Notes under the pieces: model-generated | What the model was told of the DNA's origin: nothing | The model's database searches: none | Seen by the model: only the letters and a program-made list of their open reading frames with translations | Translations under genes and position numbers: made by a program | Shown: positions 48,590 through 61,020 of the stretch, piece by piece | Position numbering within the stretch: the stretch's first letter is position 1 | Layout of the letters: the number at the start of each line of letters is the position of its first letter | Source of the DNA: Adiantum capillus-veneris | Taxonomy: Eukaryota > Streptophyta > Polypodiopsida > Polypodiales > Pteridaceae | NCBI GenBank assembly: GCA_014529385.2 | Contig: CM043955.1 | Location: 145,770,140 to 145,834,139 of the forward strand | Reading direction: 5' to 3' | Length of the DNA: 64,000 nucleotides

Positions 48590-49395
48590 ATGCTTGGAAT
48601 CAGATGTTTTTCGAGAAAGTATTGCATAGATGACTGAAGAGCTTCATCAATGTTTGCCTCTGTAAATAGTCGTATTGGGCATCTCCAATGTCGTGCTAGA
48701 ATAGTCATGAACCTCTAATGGAGTCTTTGTCAATGTTGTGCTCACCCTCATAGACATGGGGGTCTAGCTCGCCCAAGCTCAATGGATTCGTCAATTAATT
48801 TATCTCTGGTATAGGTGGACTTTGAAGTGTGTTGTGAAGCATGCTTGTGTGGCTACCGAGTCTCTACAGTGATCTCCCTCTATGAATGTCTCCCACTCCC
48901 TGATCTCCTCAACAGACTCTACTGGTGTCTACATAGCTCTAGCAAAAACAACCCGAGGCATCCTTGATCCGGATATCTCATAACTCTAGCCAACTAAACA
49001 AAGACCTCTCTAAATAGAAAATAAAATCGGGCTCATATCACATAGTATACCAGACAATGAAAACTGTGGTGTACTCTATCTCTCACTCTATATGACACAA
49101 CTAGCATATCCTAGTCTATTGGTACTCTCATAAATTTTCCAGTCTCAATCTCTAGCTGGTGCGATGTTGTGCACATATGATCAATAGCACATTGTATCCC
49201 ATAGGATAAATACAATGTGCATATAGGCTAGTTTAATCACATATCCATCCTCTGTTACTTGGAGAAGATGTTCTCTATAGAAATTCATCTTTGTGTTCAA
49301 CTCCTCATGTGTCAATTGTATCCATGTGCTCCTGGTATCAAGCCGAATCAAATCTTGAAGTATGAATCTAATGATCTCTATCCATGTGTGAGATA
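48590..49395 (-). pseudogene. Unidentified decayed coding sequence
   Basis: The minus strand shows protein-like pieces in shifting frames: WIQLTHEELNTKMNFYREHL, VESVEEIREWETFIEGDH and RLFTEANIDEALQSSMQYF. Composition looks coding, but stops are frequent and I do not recognise the family. It could be a retroelement gag or a host gene fragment. Confidence 0.3.
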
Positions 49396-49411
49396 GGGAT
49401 GGTGCTCAAAG

Positions 49412-49415
<4 letters not shown>

Positions 49416-49504
<89 letters not shown>
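49416..49504. repeat. (GA)44 microsatellite
   Basis: Nearly uninterrupted AG/GA of about 88 bp; open frames through it (Arg-Glu or Ser-Leu) are artefacts. Confidence 0.96.
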
Positions 49505-49509
<5 letters not shown>

Positions 49510-49749
49510 TCAAAGATACTATTTTTGAAAAATAGTATGTTTGATTTTCTTTCGATTTCAAAATTGAAACATAGCATCCTCCGTTTTTTACTTGCCACCG
49601 GGGGGCCTTTGTGAAGTCCTTATGGTTCTTGCAATTGACATCGCATGATCCATTTCAGAAAGAGTGGAACAACAATTGTAATGTCACACTTTCCCTCCTA
49701 GTTTTGAGGCAGATCTCCCTCTCTCTCCCCTAATGGATCTCTCATCGTG

Positions 49750-50760
49750 GAAGACCCCTCTGAAGTTTAATATAATCTTCACTCCTTAATGTCTTGTTAT
49801 ATATTCAGACAACAAGCTTCTAAAAGCAACACAAAGGAAACTGCATTCAGTGAGCCCATTACGATGCATCTCCACATAGCAATTTCAAAGCATCTTGGTC
49901 TTTGCCATGTTGGGCATACCCCAAAATCAATAAAGACCAAGGGACCGCATCACAATTGGGCAGGTCCTTGAACAATTGTTAAGCTTTTATTAGAGCACCA
50001 CATTTGGTATACATATCAACTAATATGTCACCAAGTGTAGTGATTCATGAACTTATTCCCCCAAGACAATGGCTTCTACATTGCCACATGATTTTAATTA
50101 TCTGGAAAAAGTCTCTATGTTAAAGGAGAGGCCCTCTAAACACATCAAATCATTGATCATATCCACTTTGGGCACATACTTGCTAGAAGTGCATTCCAAA
50201 AAAATATTACAGTTTGTCACCAAAAGCTTTAGGTGCTTTGCCAAGGGCATGTAAATTGGTGTACATATCAATTGACAAAATTCCCAACACTACATCGCTT
50301 ACAAGTAGCCCTTTTGTATAGCTACATATGCCTCTAAGACACCTCGGCATGATTTGTGTATGATTTTTTTATTGCAGACACCACGTAAGAATATAAAAGT
50401 GAAAACTTACACCACATGGCCTCCTCTCTAATTTGTACATGAGTTGTGGACGTGCTTCTTCTAGAGAGTTGAATATTGTTTTGCCTTTGCTCTCCCTTGA
50501 CTACTAGGGATAAATAAGATCAGCAACCTTTGTAGGCGACAACCACTTTTTCCTCCATCTGTAATGACCCCTTGCCATACCATATGGCCATCTCCAAAAC
50601 ATGTTGTTCATGAAATTCATCTTTACTAAACCACAACAAGAGAAATACTTCATGTCAGACTCCCATATGTCGTAGCTAGCAGTTTTGACCATACACACAT
50701 GAATAAGGTTGAGCCAGGGCATCTTTGCATAGAGGCTTGTTGGCCTTCATACCTCCACCA
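49750..50760 (-). pseudogene. PPR-protein pseudogene, copy 2 (inverted relative to copy 1)
   Basis: The minus strand reads DILVDMYTKCGALIKA, a stop, then QLFKDLPNCDAVPWSLLILGYAQHGKDQDALKLL near 49870-50040. This is the same PPR pair as copy 1. Upstream on that strand, 50504-50740 aligns with 40320-40700 (GACATGAAG.A.TTCTCTT and CATATGGTATGG are shared). Both copies are broken, with different stops, so each decayed separately after duplication. Confidence 0.75.
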
Positions 50761-50869
50761 TTGATTGTGGACACTTGCCATGCATATTTTGCGCTTAGTT
50801 TTAGAGAATATTGCATTGACATTGAACTTTCAATTCCCCTCTTGTTATATGTATGCTTTAAGGTTCATA

Positions 50870-51072
50870 CATTGCCAAATGTTCAAGCTTAAAGTTGAGA
50901 GTCTCTGAAACTTATGTATGTTTTTTGGTGTTGATCGTATGTACAATATATTCTTTTTGGTTTACTATTTTTTCATTAAAAAAGGCTCTATATTAAATAT
51001 CAAAAGCTCGCAAAAATTGTTTTAATTGCAAAAGCTCAAAATTAGAAGCTTGCTAAAAACAAACACGCTCTT
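50870..51072. repeat. Dispersed AAAGCTC repeat, copy 1
   Basis: TGCCAAATGTTCAAGCT at the start and GCAAAAGCTCAAAAT, AGAAGCTTGC and ACACGCTC at the end match 52800-53027 in the same orientation, about 1.93 kb apart. Confidence 0.75.
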
Positions 51073-52799
51073 ACAAAGGCCTCCTTTTCTTAGCTTCTAC
51101 AAAACGAGATTGGTGGGTGAAAAATGTGAGGAGATAATAAAAAGGCCTTAGAGAGATGGTTTAATTGTTGGGATCAACAAATTGCCCATTGGGGAAGAGT
51201 TGGACCAATGGTATATCAATATGTTCTTTGATTTGTGCAACCTACATGAAGATATGAGTAAACCTATATATGCTTTTTTCTATATTGTATATTTAGGCCA
51301 ACAAGAGGCATTGGGAGAATGCTCAAATTCCAAGCATAAACTTGTCAGAGAGCATCCATTCGAGTTGGTTGGTAAGTGAAGGTGGAAAGCTAAAAATCTC
51401 ACTTTATGATGCATGTGTTAGCGACGTGTTGAATGCATATATTCAATGTGCAAAAAGATTGGGATACACGCATATATTCAATGTGCAAAAAGATTGGGAT
51501 ACATGCATATATTCAATGTGCAAACAGATTGGGATACACCACAAGTAGATTCTTAGGAATTGGCCCTTCCATATAAGCCATGATGGCTAATGCCAAACGA
51601 AGAGAATCTCCAAACCCTACTTAGTACATTGAAAGGCTTGGTTGTTGGTAGTCCTTTGTATGAGGAGCCTATGATGGAAGGTGACAAAGAGACTATGCAA
51701 GGAAGAAGAAAGCAAGTGCAATTGATACAAGTTTATATAAGCCTAGATATGTAATGGAATCAAGGCAACACAAAACTAGAGGCAAACCACACAATGTACA
51801 ATTTGATAGAGGGGATAATGAAGAGATATATGTCAGTGACAATGAAGCAAAAGAAAGCATACCAGTGAAGCAAGGAACAAGTTCAGCAAGGAGTATTCAA
51901 GAGGTGAAAGTTGCACATGAAAAGTGGACTTTACAAAGGATGCCAACAAATTGCATGAGAAAGTGTTTTGCTATGGAAGGGAATAAAAATTGAAGTAACA
52001 AATTACAAAGTTGTCAAGTGGGGTTGGTTGCACCACATTTTTGGTCTGAGAAAACCTTTAAAGTCAACACTATTGCACAGTGGATATGGTTTTGAAATCA
52101 TGACTCAAGGCATACACAAAGCATATAGAGGCAAGTTAGATTCTCACTTGTAGTTCCTACATTTTGGCCAGTGGATATTGGGACAAATTTAACTAAGCAA
52201 GAGAGTACCGCCTAGTGCAAAGTGATTTTTTATTGGTACATTTTGTAACACCACTACAAAGCACCAACGATATGTTTGTTGGTCTTATGAAAGGATGCTC
52301 AAGCAATAGGAAGCACAATTGAAGGCATGGTATTTCCAAAGAAGCACAAAAGAGATTGGAGTTTGCTGCATGGATGGTTGCAATGTTCTTGCTAGAGAAA
52401 GTGGAAAGTGAATAGCACCATGGTTTTTTGAGCTTGATAGAGATTTGTTATGATGTACACAAAGGTAGAATCTAGTTGCATTTGCCTTGATTTTTAGAAG
52501 AGAGAATCTATGCATAAAGCCTTTTTAGCATGTAAGCACATGTATTATGTGTACATGCACATACTTGGCTTCAACCAAAAGAGCACATGGTCATTCATTA
52601 GGCTGCACTAACTCCAATGGACCTTGCATTTGTATTGGGGCAAACCCACAAGATAAACCATGTGATGTAGTGAACCTAAACCTTAAAGAAAGTGGTCTAT
52701 AGCTATGCATCAAAGGAGTCATTTCTTATGTATGAGCTGCGGAACTACTTCTCTCCACCCTTTTAATTTTATTTTTTGAATCCCGCTTGTTATGGATAC
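51073..52799. other. Interval between the AAAGCTC repeats, with a 35-bp x3 tandem repeat
   Basis: At 51435-51539 the unit GCATATATTCAATGTGCAAA plus AAGATTGGGATACAC occurs three times with three differences in total. Flanking short ORFs (51182-51379, 51754-51993 on +) have no recognised domain. If the flanking repeats are element ends, this would be the interior. Confidence 0.55.
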
Positions 52800-53027
52800 A
52801 TGATTTCCGATTCATATCGTGCCAAATGTTCAAGCTCAAAATTAAGACTTTTGGAAAATTAGACTTTTTTTATGGGTGTGTATCATATAAGTAATGCCTC
52901 TTTTTGGTTAACATTTTTGTGTCGTTAAAAAGGGCCCCAGATCTAAAGTCAAAAAGCTCGCAAAATTGGTTTGATTGCAAAAGCTCAAAATCAGAAGCTT
53001 GCAAAAAGAACACACTCTATTAATTAT
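52800..53027. repeat. Dispersed AAAGCTC repeat, copy 2
   Basis: Same order of motifs as 50870-51072 with scattered differences; ends AGAAGCTTGCAAAAAGAACA followed by CACTC. Confidence 0.75.
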
Positions 53028-53172
53028 GGACTAGTAATTGTGTAATGTTTAAAGTATGGTCAATTTGAGGTCCCCTGCGTGTCACCATATCCGCTTGGCA
53101 ACTGGGGGGTACCTGATAGGCCACTAGGCCCAAATCAAAAAAAAAATTCTAACATAGTCAAGATAGTATCGA

Positions 53173-53303
53173 TCCCAATGGACAGTCTCTCATCACAAAG
53201 TAGCTCGAGTCTGAGCCATTAGATAGGTTTCCTAGTCCCAATGGACAGTCTCTCATCACAAGGTAACTTGAGTCTGAGCCATTAGATAGGTTCCTAGTCC
53301 TCT
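53173..53303. repeat. Tandem duplication of about 63 bp
   Basis: CCCAATGGACAGTCTCTCAT starts near 53173 and 53236. Both units end in GAGCCATTAGATAGGTT and CCTAGTCC. Confidence 0.88.
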
Positions 53304-54179
53304 CTCATAGGGGAAGCATGAACTCGTACAAATATTTAAACGTTCCTAGACCTCATCTTCCAAAAGAGAGAAACTCAAATGCCTTTTTTCCCATAGCTTT
53401 CAGAGGCACGAACATTTGAGATTTCTTGGCTCTTGGCACAATGAGGTTCTAATTTCGCTTTTTCTAAATGAATAGGGAGTTTCTCGACTAATCAAGACCA
53501 CCCTGCATCCATTGACATCGCAACATGAGCCAGTCCCCACTTTCTACCCCCACAATCACACTTTAATCTTGTTTCCTAATTACTACCACATGGTTGTTCA
53601 TAACACAAAGTTCTTTTATTAGAGTTCCCATAACAAGTTCATTTAAACAGTCCTTCAAACATTAAAAATTGGCACCAAGACAATCTTTCCTAGGAAAAAT
53701 TCAACATACAACACTACTTCATAATTATTCCAATACTCCACAATCGTAGAAACTTCTTCTAGTGGATGTTCGCTCCATCGGTTGTCATTGGTTGCCCATA
53801 CAACCAATAAGTGCTACACCTCCCTCCAGGTGAGTCACATTATATGTCCATAGAAATGAACTAAGGTGCCTCATAGAGATGGGTCAGCGTTGTACTTAGA
53901 GATGTACAACTCCTGCGTAGAAACGTGAGCTACCTCCCTGTTATGAAAGGGTGGTTCATACTAAATTAATATTGGAATCAAATGAAGTAAGGGTGAGAGA
54001 GTTCTTCCTAAGCAAACATTCTTTCCTACTTTAGAGAGTATATCATCAAACAATTCAAACTTAAGAAAATAACAAGTTCAAGTGACAGAGTTTCCAATTG
54101 TGAGTGACCCAATATTTTTAGGGCAATTTTTCCTTCCTAATTGCTTATGATGCAATGAGCATTAAATAATTGAAATTTT
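53304..54179. other. Gene-free stretch
   Basis: No domain, repeat array or element end recognised. Confidence 0.4.
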
Positions 54180-55070
54180 TTCCTACCTTCTCGCATTGCT
54201 TTGTGAGATGATTGGCACTTTTTCATTTATAGAGGCCTTCACTTTGTGTTTTCCACCATCACTGGTTACAGCCTCATGATCGTGAAGACCACCAAAACGA
54301 GTTCTCTTGCGTGCAATTCTCATGGCTAATTACTTATTTAACTTGAGAAGTTGTAAGCTAATGTGTAAAGAGACCAATGGAAGCAAGGTGAGTGAATGCA
54401 AATGTTTTAATACCAGCAATATATGGTCATGTCACACATTGCTCAAAACATATAGTGTGCTTAATCTTGCCATAGACTTATACTAAATATACACTATTAC
54501 TCATACAGTAATCTCATTTCCTCACATTCATGGACAACCATGGTGTATCTTCATCAAGCTTGATGCATACACAAAGGTGAGGTTATCAATTACACTATCA
54601 TCATATATAAGTAGTTGATTATTTTGTTTTAAATTCTTTTCCTCAATTTTCAATGGAAAATGAACAAGACGCTTGTGTATACTAGCACAAAGGAGTGCAG
54701 ATAGAGCAGCACAACCTTGATTGCACAAGTAAAACTCTTGCTTTGGATTGATGCCATCTTGCATGCATATAGAGGAATCATAGTATAGAATCATAATAAG
54801 TAGAATTTTTGTTGTTCCCAACTCGCTTTAGATAAATAAGAAAAAGAAATGATAGTAGTATTTTGGGAGTTTATCGAGAAGAGAAGAGAAATTAAACATA
54901 GAAGTGAATTGATGAGGAAAATTCATTGCCATAAGGTGCCTAAGAGTTATTTGTCTCACAAGGATTTGGAGTTGGTTCACCAATGAATTATCATAGCAAT
55001 AGAACTTCCTTGTCTTCAATGTGTGTGCAATATGTGAGAGAAGGGGTCTTTATATAGGTTCTAGTAATAT
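54180..55070 (-). other. Possible small gene or exon region, unidentified
   Basis: On the minus strand a TATATAAAG box near 55050 is followed by ORFs at 55019-54828 and 54821-54528 (the latter LYYDSSICMQDGINPKQEF). Near 54321-54180 comes an exon-like piece, MRIARKRTRFGGLHDHEAV and onward, ending in AGAAGGTAGG, a plausible splice donor. I recognise no family and no intron-exon model is proven. Chance ORFs are equally possible. Confidence 0.25.
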
Positions 55071-57559
55071 AGGGCCCTGCTTAAGCTGGCCCCTTGCTTC
55101 CCAAGCTAGCCCCTAGCTTCATAGGGTGCCCCGTCTTGCTATTCTCACATGTAGAGGTGTTCTAACCTCACTTGCTTGCCAAGAAAGGTCAAAAGTACCC
55201 ATTCCCTAAGCCTTCCATACCAACTTTCGGTGCTACACCTCATGTAACCCCATGTTTAGAGTCATTCTTCCCAAAATAGATGTGTCCATAGCTATGGGTC
55301 ATCCTATGGGCATTCATGGACATCCATACACATGCACATGCATACACGTAAATACCTTAGAATTACAAATTAAATTTATCACCTTTAATTAGGGTGACCG
55401 TAGCTTATCAGAATTCAATTTTGATTTTTTTTTTTTTAAAGACAAGCTTGAGGACAATGAGCTGAAGCATCAGATGCACAAACCTGCTATATTTGGCAAT
55501 TTTTGAAGCAAACAACTATTTTTATGAAAATTCAAGGTGGGGTAGATTTATATGAGACAATCACGTCTAGATAGTGCAAGCACCTCGAAACTTACTTTTT
55601 AGACAAAAGTGACAAAAGTTAAAATTTTATTTTTGAAAATGCTACATCAATACATACATCAATAGCTCAGGTGGAAAACTCCTAAATATAGAAACTTTCT
55701 ATTTATGATGGAAATGGCGTGATAATTTTATTTTGCATGGAGACCACTCTACTAGGGTGGTGGAGACCTTGCATCATCCCCAACATGAAAATTTTGAGAT
55801 GTCCTCATCTCAATAATAAGTGGGGATAGTCTTTGCGAAGAGATGTTTTGTCTTCCCATGTTGTATCCCAAGATTTTTACTGTTGCTCTCGTCACCACGA
55901 AGGTGTCTCATCTCTCGTCGCCACGAAGCCGTCTCATCATATCCTCCCTGACTGACACACTGACCTCACTTGATCACTACAAAGTGGGATCGTGAGCAAC
56001 AACAAATGATCTCCCTCTTCTTCAAAATCCTTTTCAAAGCAAGATACAATTAAGTTTGGACCAAAGTGAAAACATTCCATTAAATATAGTACAATGATTG
56101 GTTCATTTTGTATTTTAAAAATCTAAACTTAATATTAAGGAAATAAATTTATAATATGGATGACCTGAATCCATACAAGAACAAGATCTCTTTATAATTA
56201 GATTCATAATACCATATTAGCTAATTATAAAGTAGTTGTGCATCTACAAACTGAAGTGAAAGAGGTGAAAAAAAAATCCTCTTAATGTGTTGTTGATGCC
56301 CGAACGGCAATCAAAATTGCTTTGAGACATCATGGAATGATTTCAACCACCATCCGAGCATTGATGGCACATCGGGATGTTTTTTTCTTTTTTTTGCCCT
56401 TTTCACTTGATACCGTGCAAACAAAACATTATCACTGAATATTGCCAAGGCTCGAGAAAAGATAGGTTCGCTTTATCCAAAGCCCGTTCAAAACGAAAAA
56501 TGGCCAGCTCAAATTTGGGCAAGAAGGTTCTTAAGCCGGTTCAAAATATGGAATTTTTAGTTATATTATAAAATTTTTGGTGTGATTATTCCTCAAATTT
56601 AGAGTTAGCCTGCTCATATGCATGTGAAAAGGCTCCAAATCAGGGTCTACAAAAAATGTTTATCGAGCCCTGAATATAGCAAATTATAAAGAAAAACCAT
56701 TTTTTCCTTTCGTTCCACCAATGTCGACAACACATGCACTGCTACTGCAACCAGTCCGCTCTTGAGCGGACTGGTTATAGTAGCGGACTAGTAGGCTGAT
56801 ATGGCATGTGTCGTACCTAGAAGGCGTCTACTGGGCAACGGAGTGCCATGCCTACGTACATGTAGGTGACGGTTGTAGCAGTAGACCAACACGGTGTTGT
56901 GGCTTGCTGCTCACCTTTGATGGTGCGATGCCATGCTTGCATGTAGGCAACAACGACCGCACAGGACTGCCAACAGCGACTGTGGTGGCAGCTTGTCAGG
57001 ATGACTGGGGCAATAGCTTATGGGCTTCTTATCGATGACAGAAAAAATTATTATTATTCTTTCGAATCACTAGTTTATAGCGATGATTTCTCGAGGAGGA
57101 TTGTAGTGAGAGCAGCAACGTAAGGCCACGTTAGATTGTTGGTCTTCTCCTACAACCAATCCGCGCCAGTGCAGACTGGTTGCGACAGGAGACTTGTAGG
57201 GTGCTGTGGCGGTGAACCTGGACGAGGGTGCTCAATGGCGAGGGACGTCTGTGTCTAGGGAACGGAGACGACAGAGTATGAGGAGGGCGTTTGATGACCT
57301 GGAAGAGGGTACTCGACGATGGCAAGGTGCCATGCCTACGTGTAGATGACGGTGACAGCAAAGTGCACGACTACAACTTGGGAGCGGCACTGACTGGTGA
57401 TGATAGATTATGGTCAGTGAGATATTATTTTTGTTATGAGATAATATGGTGCAGTTAAAACGTTATGGTGGTAGACATATGAGCCGTCTCCTTTTCATCG
57501 GATTGAGGAGTCTCCTCCTGCTTGAATGTATCCATTTGATGTTCGTGTGAACATTTGTC
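55071..57559. other. Gene-free stretch with one short dispersed repeat
   Basis: 55690-55780 (AGAAACTTTCTATTTATGAT, GGAGACC.CTCT, CTAGGGTGGTGGAG) is repeated in the same orientation at 61035-61125. The part around 56750-57400 is richer in GC, but I see no gene in it. Confidence 0.45.
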
Positions 57560-57790
57560 ACTCTGCAGAAGGCGGCGTACTATTCATCTCTATGCTCAAC
57601 ACTCCAGAAGGAGACTTGTCAAAAGCCAATCCATTCAAGAAGCCAACCCTGCTTGCCAGCAGTTCCTTGCGAAGCCCATTTGCTCCCTCCTTGATAGCAC
57701 TATTTGCATGCTTGTCAGACGCTCTCTCTGCAAAACCCAGTGCTAGAAAATTCCACACTGTGCAACAAGCGCTCTTGACTTCCTGGAATA
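57560..57790 (-). other. Candidate exon, unidentified
   Basis: The minus strand is open with protein-like composition (EVKSACCTVWNFLALGFAER, GANGLRKELLASRVGFLNGL). It is preceded by TTGGTATTCCAG, which could be a splice acceptor. The plus strand is open too (57526-57900), so orientation is uncertain. No family recognised. Confidence 0.25.
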
Positions 57791-57942
57791 CCAAGGGAGG
57801 AGATAGGCAGTTTCAAATCTTCAACAGGCTTACCTTCTATCATGATCTCCATGAGCTATCAACACCTTGGTTGAAGGCATTTTCTCCTTCTTTGAATTGA
57901 GGCAGTGAGGGTACGTGGATGTAGAAGAAAGAGCATGTGCAC

Positions 57943-57946
<4 letters not shown>

Positions 57947-57987
<41 letters not shown>
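57947..57987. repeat. (GA)20 microsatellite
   Basis: About 40 bp of uninterrupted GA. Confidence 0.95.
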
Positions 57988-57990
<3 letters not shown>

Positions 57991-58971
57991 CTCTACGATG
58001 ATATGTAGCTCGCCTATCAATGACACTGCATGTGGGATAGATCAGAGATCAGTAGAGATAGCGAGAGGAAGATGCACTACGGCGAGGCGGATTGTGCCAT
58101 ATTTCCCGTAAACACGTGAATTTCTATCGCATGGTTCCTTTCATTGCTGCATTTCAAGCTCGCGCGCAATCACCTTCGTAAACATTACCTTGATCCAATG
58201 TAGGAGTTTCTCAAATAAGCACGCAGAGGTGTTGAGTGTAGCCAGAATGCTAGGATAGTTGGTAATGCACCAAGTTCATTTCGCCCAAGTTCATTTCGAC
58301 CCAAGTTCACGGATGGCAATCTTGTAAGTTGGAGACCAAAACGCAAAAGAGATTTTCAAGATAGAATTGCACATGGAAGAACTATGCAGGCAACATTGGT
58401 AAGGAGGTAATCATGATCCCCAATCCATCACATGTATTTCATGGTAGTACAAGTGAATTCAATGCAAAAAGGGATTACATATTTTATCACATCTACAGAC
58501 TCCCCCCGATGTTCATGTGAAGGTTTTCAAAGACGTGATGGCAAATGAGTGACATATGTGCCTTGCCTTGTAAGCAAACATATTTTTGTGTTTTAGAGTC
58601 TTGAGTTTGGATTTTGTTGCCCATGAGATTGTGCATGAAGCAGCACTTACAAAAGTGGAGTTGTTTTATGCCTTAAGAGGTGCCCAGGTAGCATCCTAGA
58701 CTTGCAAGGTTTTGTGGTTGGATTGTTGTGCCTTTTTTGGATACTCTGGGGGCCAAATTTTTTATATACCTTTTTTGCCTGGGATACTCGTTGATACTTT
58801 ACTGACATTTTGGAGGATAGCATGAAATTCTTTTTTGGTTAGGGGGATGATAAGATTACCCATAGCTCAAGTATTTAGTTTAGGTGATGGTTCTAAAGTT
58901 TAAATTTTTAACAAGGAATTGCTGATTTGTGGTAGTTAAAGTATGCACAGCATAACTATTTTCTTCTAGCA
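57988..58971. other. Gene-free stretch
   Basis: Only short chance ORFs; no repeat recognised. Confidence 0.4.
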
Positions 58972-60480
58972 TCATTGCACTCGTTCTAATTTGTCCTCAG
59001 ATTCGCTCGAAATTTGTCTTCGCTTGGCTTTTTTGGCTCGGTGATTAGAATCCCCCAACTTGTAAGCTTGACCACTTAGTACTTTGATAATCTCATAGGG
59101 TCCACAATATCTTGGGATGAGCTTCTTGTATTTTCCCAAAGATAGGTTGCTTTTCTTGGGTCTGACTCGAAGGAATACCTTATCTCCTTCTTTGAAAGTT
59201 TGGTCGCGATTTCCTCTTATCCACATAATGCTTTTGTATGTCCTGAGTAGCTTGAATATCCTTACGAATAGCTTTGGTATGGCCCTCCATATCTTTGAAT
59301 ATTTTCTTTGAGGCCTCCACCTTAATAGTAGGATCTGAGAAATTTAACGGATCTAAACATTCCTGACCGTACAAAGCTTTGAATGGGGACATGCCTATGC
59401 TTCTATGGTCAGAGGAATTGTAGGCATATTCTACTAGAGGGAGATATTGAATCCACTTTCTTGGTTCCTGCAACAATAATAACCTCAATCACCTGGTTTT
59501 CTCAATCTGGCTAGCCATCTGTTTGACAATGATATGATATGCTAAAAAATATTTGTGTTCCAATAGCTTGAAATAGAGAGATCTTGAACTTTGAGGTAGA
59601 TTTTGCATCCCTATCACTGACAATTCTTTGGTAGACCATGGAGTCTAAAGATCTCCTTAATGAAGATTCTATTGATATCAGAAGCAATGAAGTTAGTTTT
59701 TATGGACATCAAGTGAGCTACCTTAGTGAGCATATCAAACAACAACCACAAATACTGAATCATAGCCTCCAATTGTGGATAATCCAATGACAAAGTCCAT
59801 ACTCATACATTCTCATTTCATTTGGGGTATATCAAGGGGTTGAAGTTGTCAGGTAGTTTGATTTTCTTAGCTTTAATCTGTTGGCATGAGAGACATTGCT
59901 TCACATAGAGAAGAACATATCCCTTCATACCTTCCCAAAACTAGCTTATCCTGACATCATTTAGGGTCTTTGCATACCCAAGGTGTCCTGGTGTTGGGCT
60001 ATCATGAGTCTCAAATAAGATTTCTTTCTTTAGTGTTGGATCCTTAGGTGCACAAAGCCTCTGTTGATAATAAAGACATCTCTCCAAAAGAGAGTAATCC
60101 CTTGTTGAGATGTGTGTTGCTTTAGGTGTCTTGCCTTGTTGAATTGCAAGGACAAGTGCTGATACTTTGAATCTTTAAAACCTTAATCCTTTCGCAAATA
60201 GGGTTATTAGGTATAGAGATAGCATTAAGAAAAGGTTTCCAACAACTAAGCCCATCCACAACCACATTGTTCTTCCTAGGTCTATACTTTATATCAAAGT
60301 CGTATTCTTAAAGAAGTTCAATCCATCTCCTTTGCCTCAATGTTGAGGTTCGGCTATGTAAAGATCCACCTCAAGCTTTTATGATCAGTGACTAACTGAA
60401 ATTTACGACTAAGAAGATAATGTCGCCATAGCACAATCAATTAAGAATTCAACTCATTCACATTGGGAAGATCGTGATGC
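58972..60480 (-). pseudogene. Ty3/gypsy RNase H and integrase relic
   Basis: In order on the minus strand: RNase H end (RKFQLVTDHKSLRWIFT near 60390, then YDFDIKYRPRKNNVVVDGLS), integrase zinc domain (CLSCQQIKAKK near 59890), core fragments (MDFVIGLSTIGGYDSVFVVV, GLPK and DRDAKF-like pieces, QTDGQIEK), then an open C-terminal part. That part is 59488-59180 (LPLVEYAYNSSDHRSIGMSP, YGQECLDPLN) and 59226-58972 (KEGDKVFLRV, RYCGPYEIIKVLSGQAYKL). This is the layout of chromovirus-like gypsy pol. Protease and RT are missing. Frameshifts and stops are common. Confidence 0.88.
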
Positions 60481-61020
60481 TTGGATGATTGCGTATTGTT
60501 GTCGAGAACTGGGGTTTTCAATGGCACCATACAACACTACTATTTCATATGCTTCATCTCCTACATTAATTGGATGTCCAATAGTGGCAAGAGTTCCACG
60601 TCCACGGCCTCTATTAGCTCTTCCACGTCCTCCGCAAACATTTGGTTGTCCTCTTCCATTTGTAGGTAAGGGAATTGTATTAGCACTAGAAGCACGAACT
60701 TAATTTCTTTGGGCAATGATTCCTATAATTTCCATACTTGTGGCATTCAAAACATTGCACATTTGGAAATTCAGTGGTTGTATTTGCAGCTACTACAGGT
60801 CAATTTCAATAAGTGAAGTTGGCTGGCATGTTGTTCCAACCAGTTGGTCTATCTCTCTTTGCCATATAGTTTCACCTTCCTTGGGTGGTCTTCTGAATTT
60901 TTGTGGCTAAAGGTTTTGCTCTTAGTAGAGAATCTTGTAAAGATGTTGGGCTTCCAGACGATTATTAAATGGGTCAATGAGCCCTTGGCAAAACCGTGCT
61001 ACTTGCTGCTCAAGGAACAT
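60481..61020 (-). pseudogene. Gypsy gag C-terminal relic with decayed zinc knuckle
   Basis: Directly upstream of the pol relic on the minus strand. CFECHKYGNYRNHC at about 60720-60765 is a CX2CX4HX4C knuckle with Asn in place of His. A Gly/Arg-rich segment (GRGQPNVCGGRGRANRGRGRG) follows. Joining gag directly to RNase H implies a deletion of protease and RT of the same element. Confidence 0.7.
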
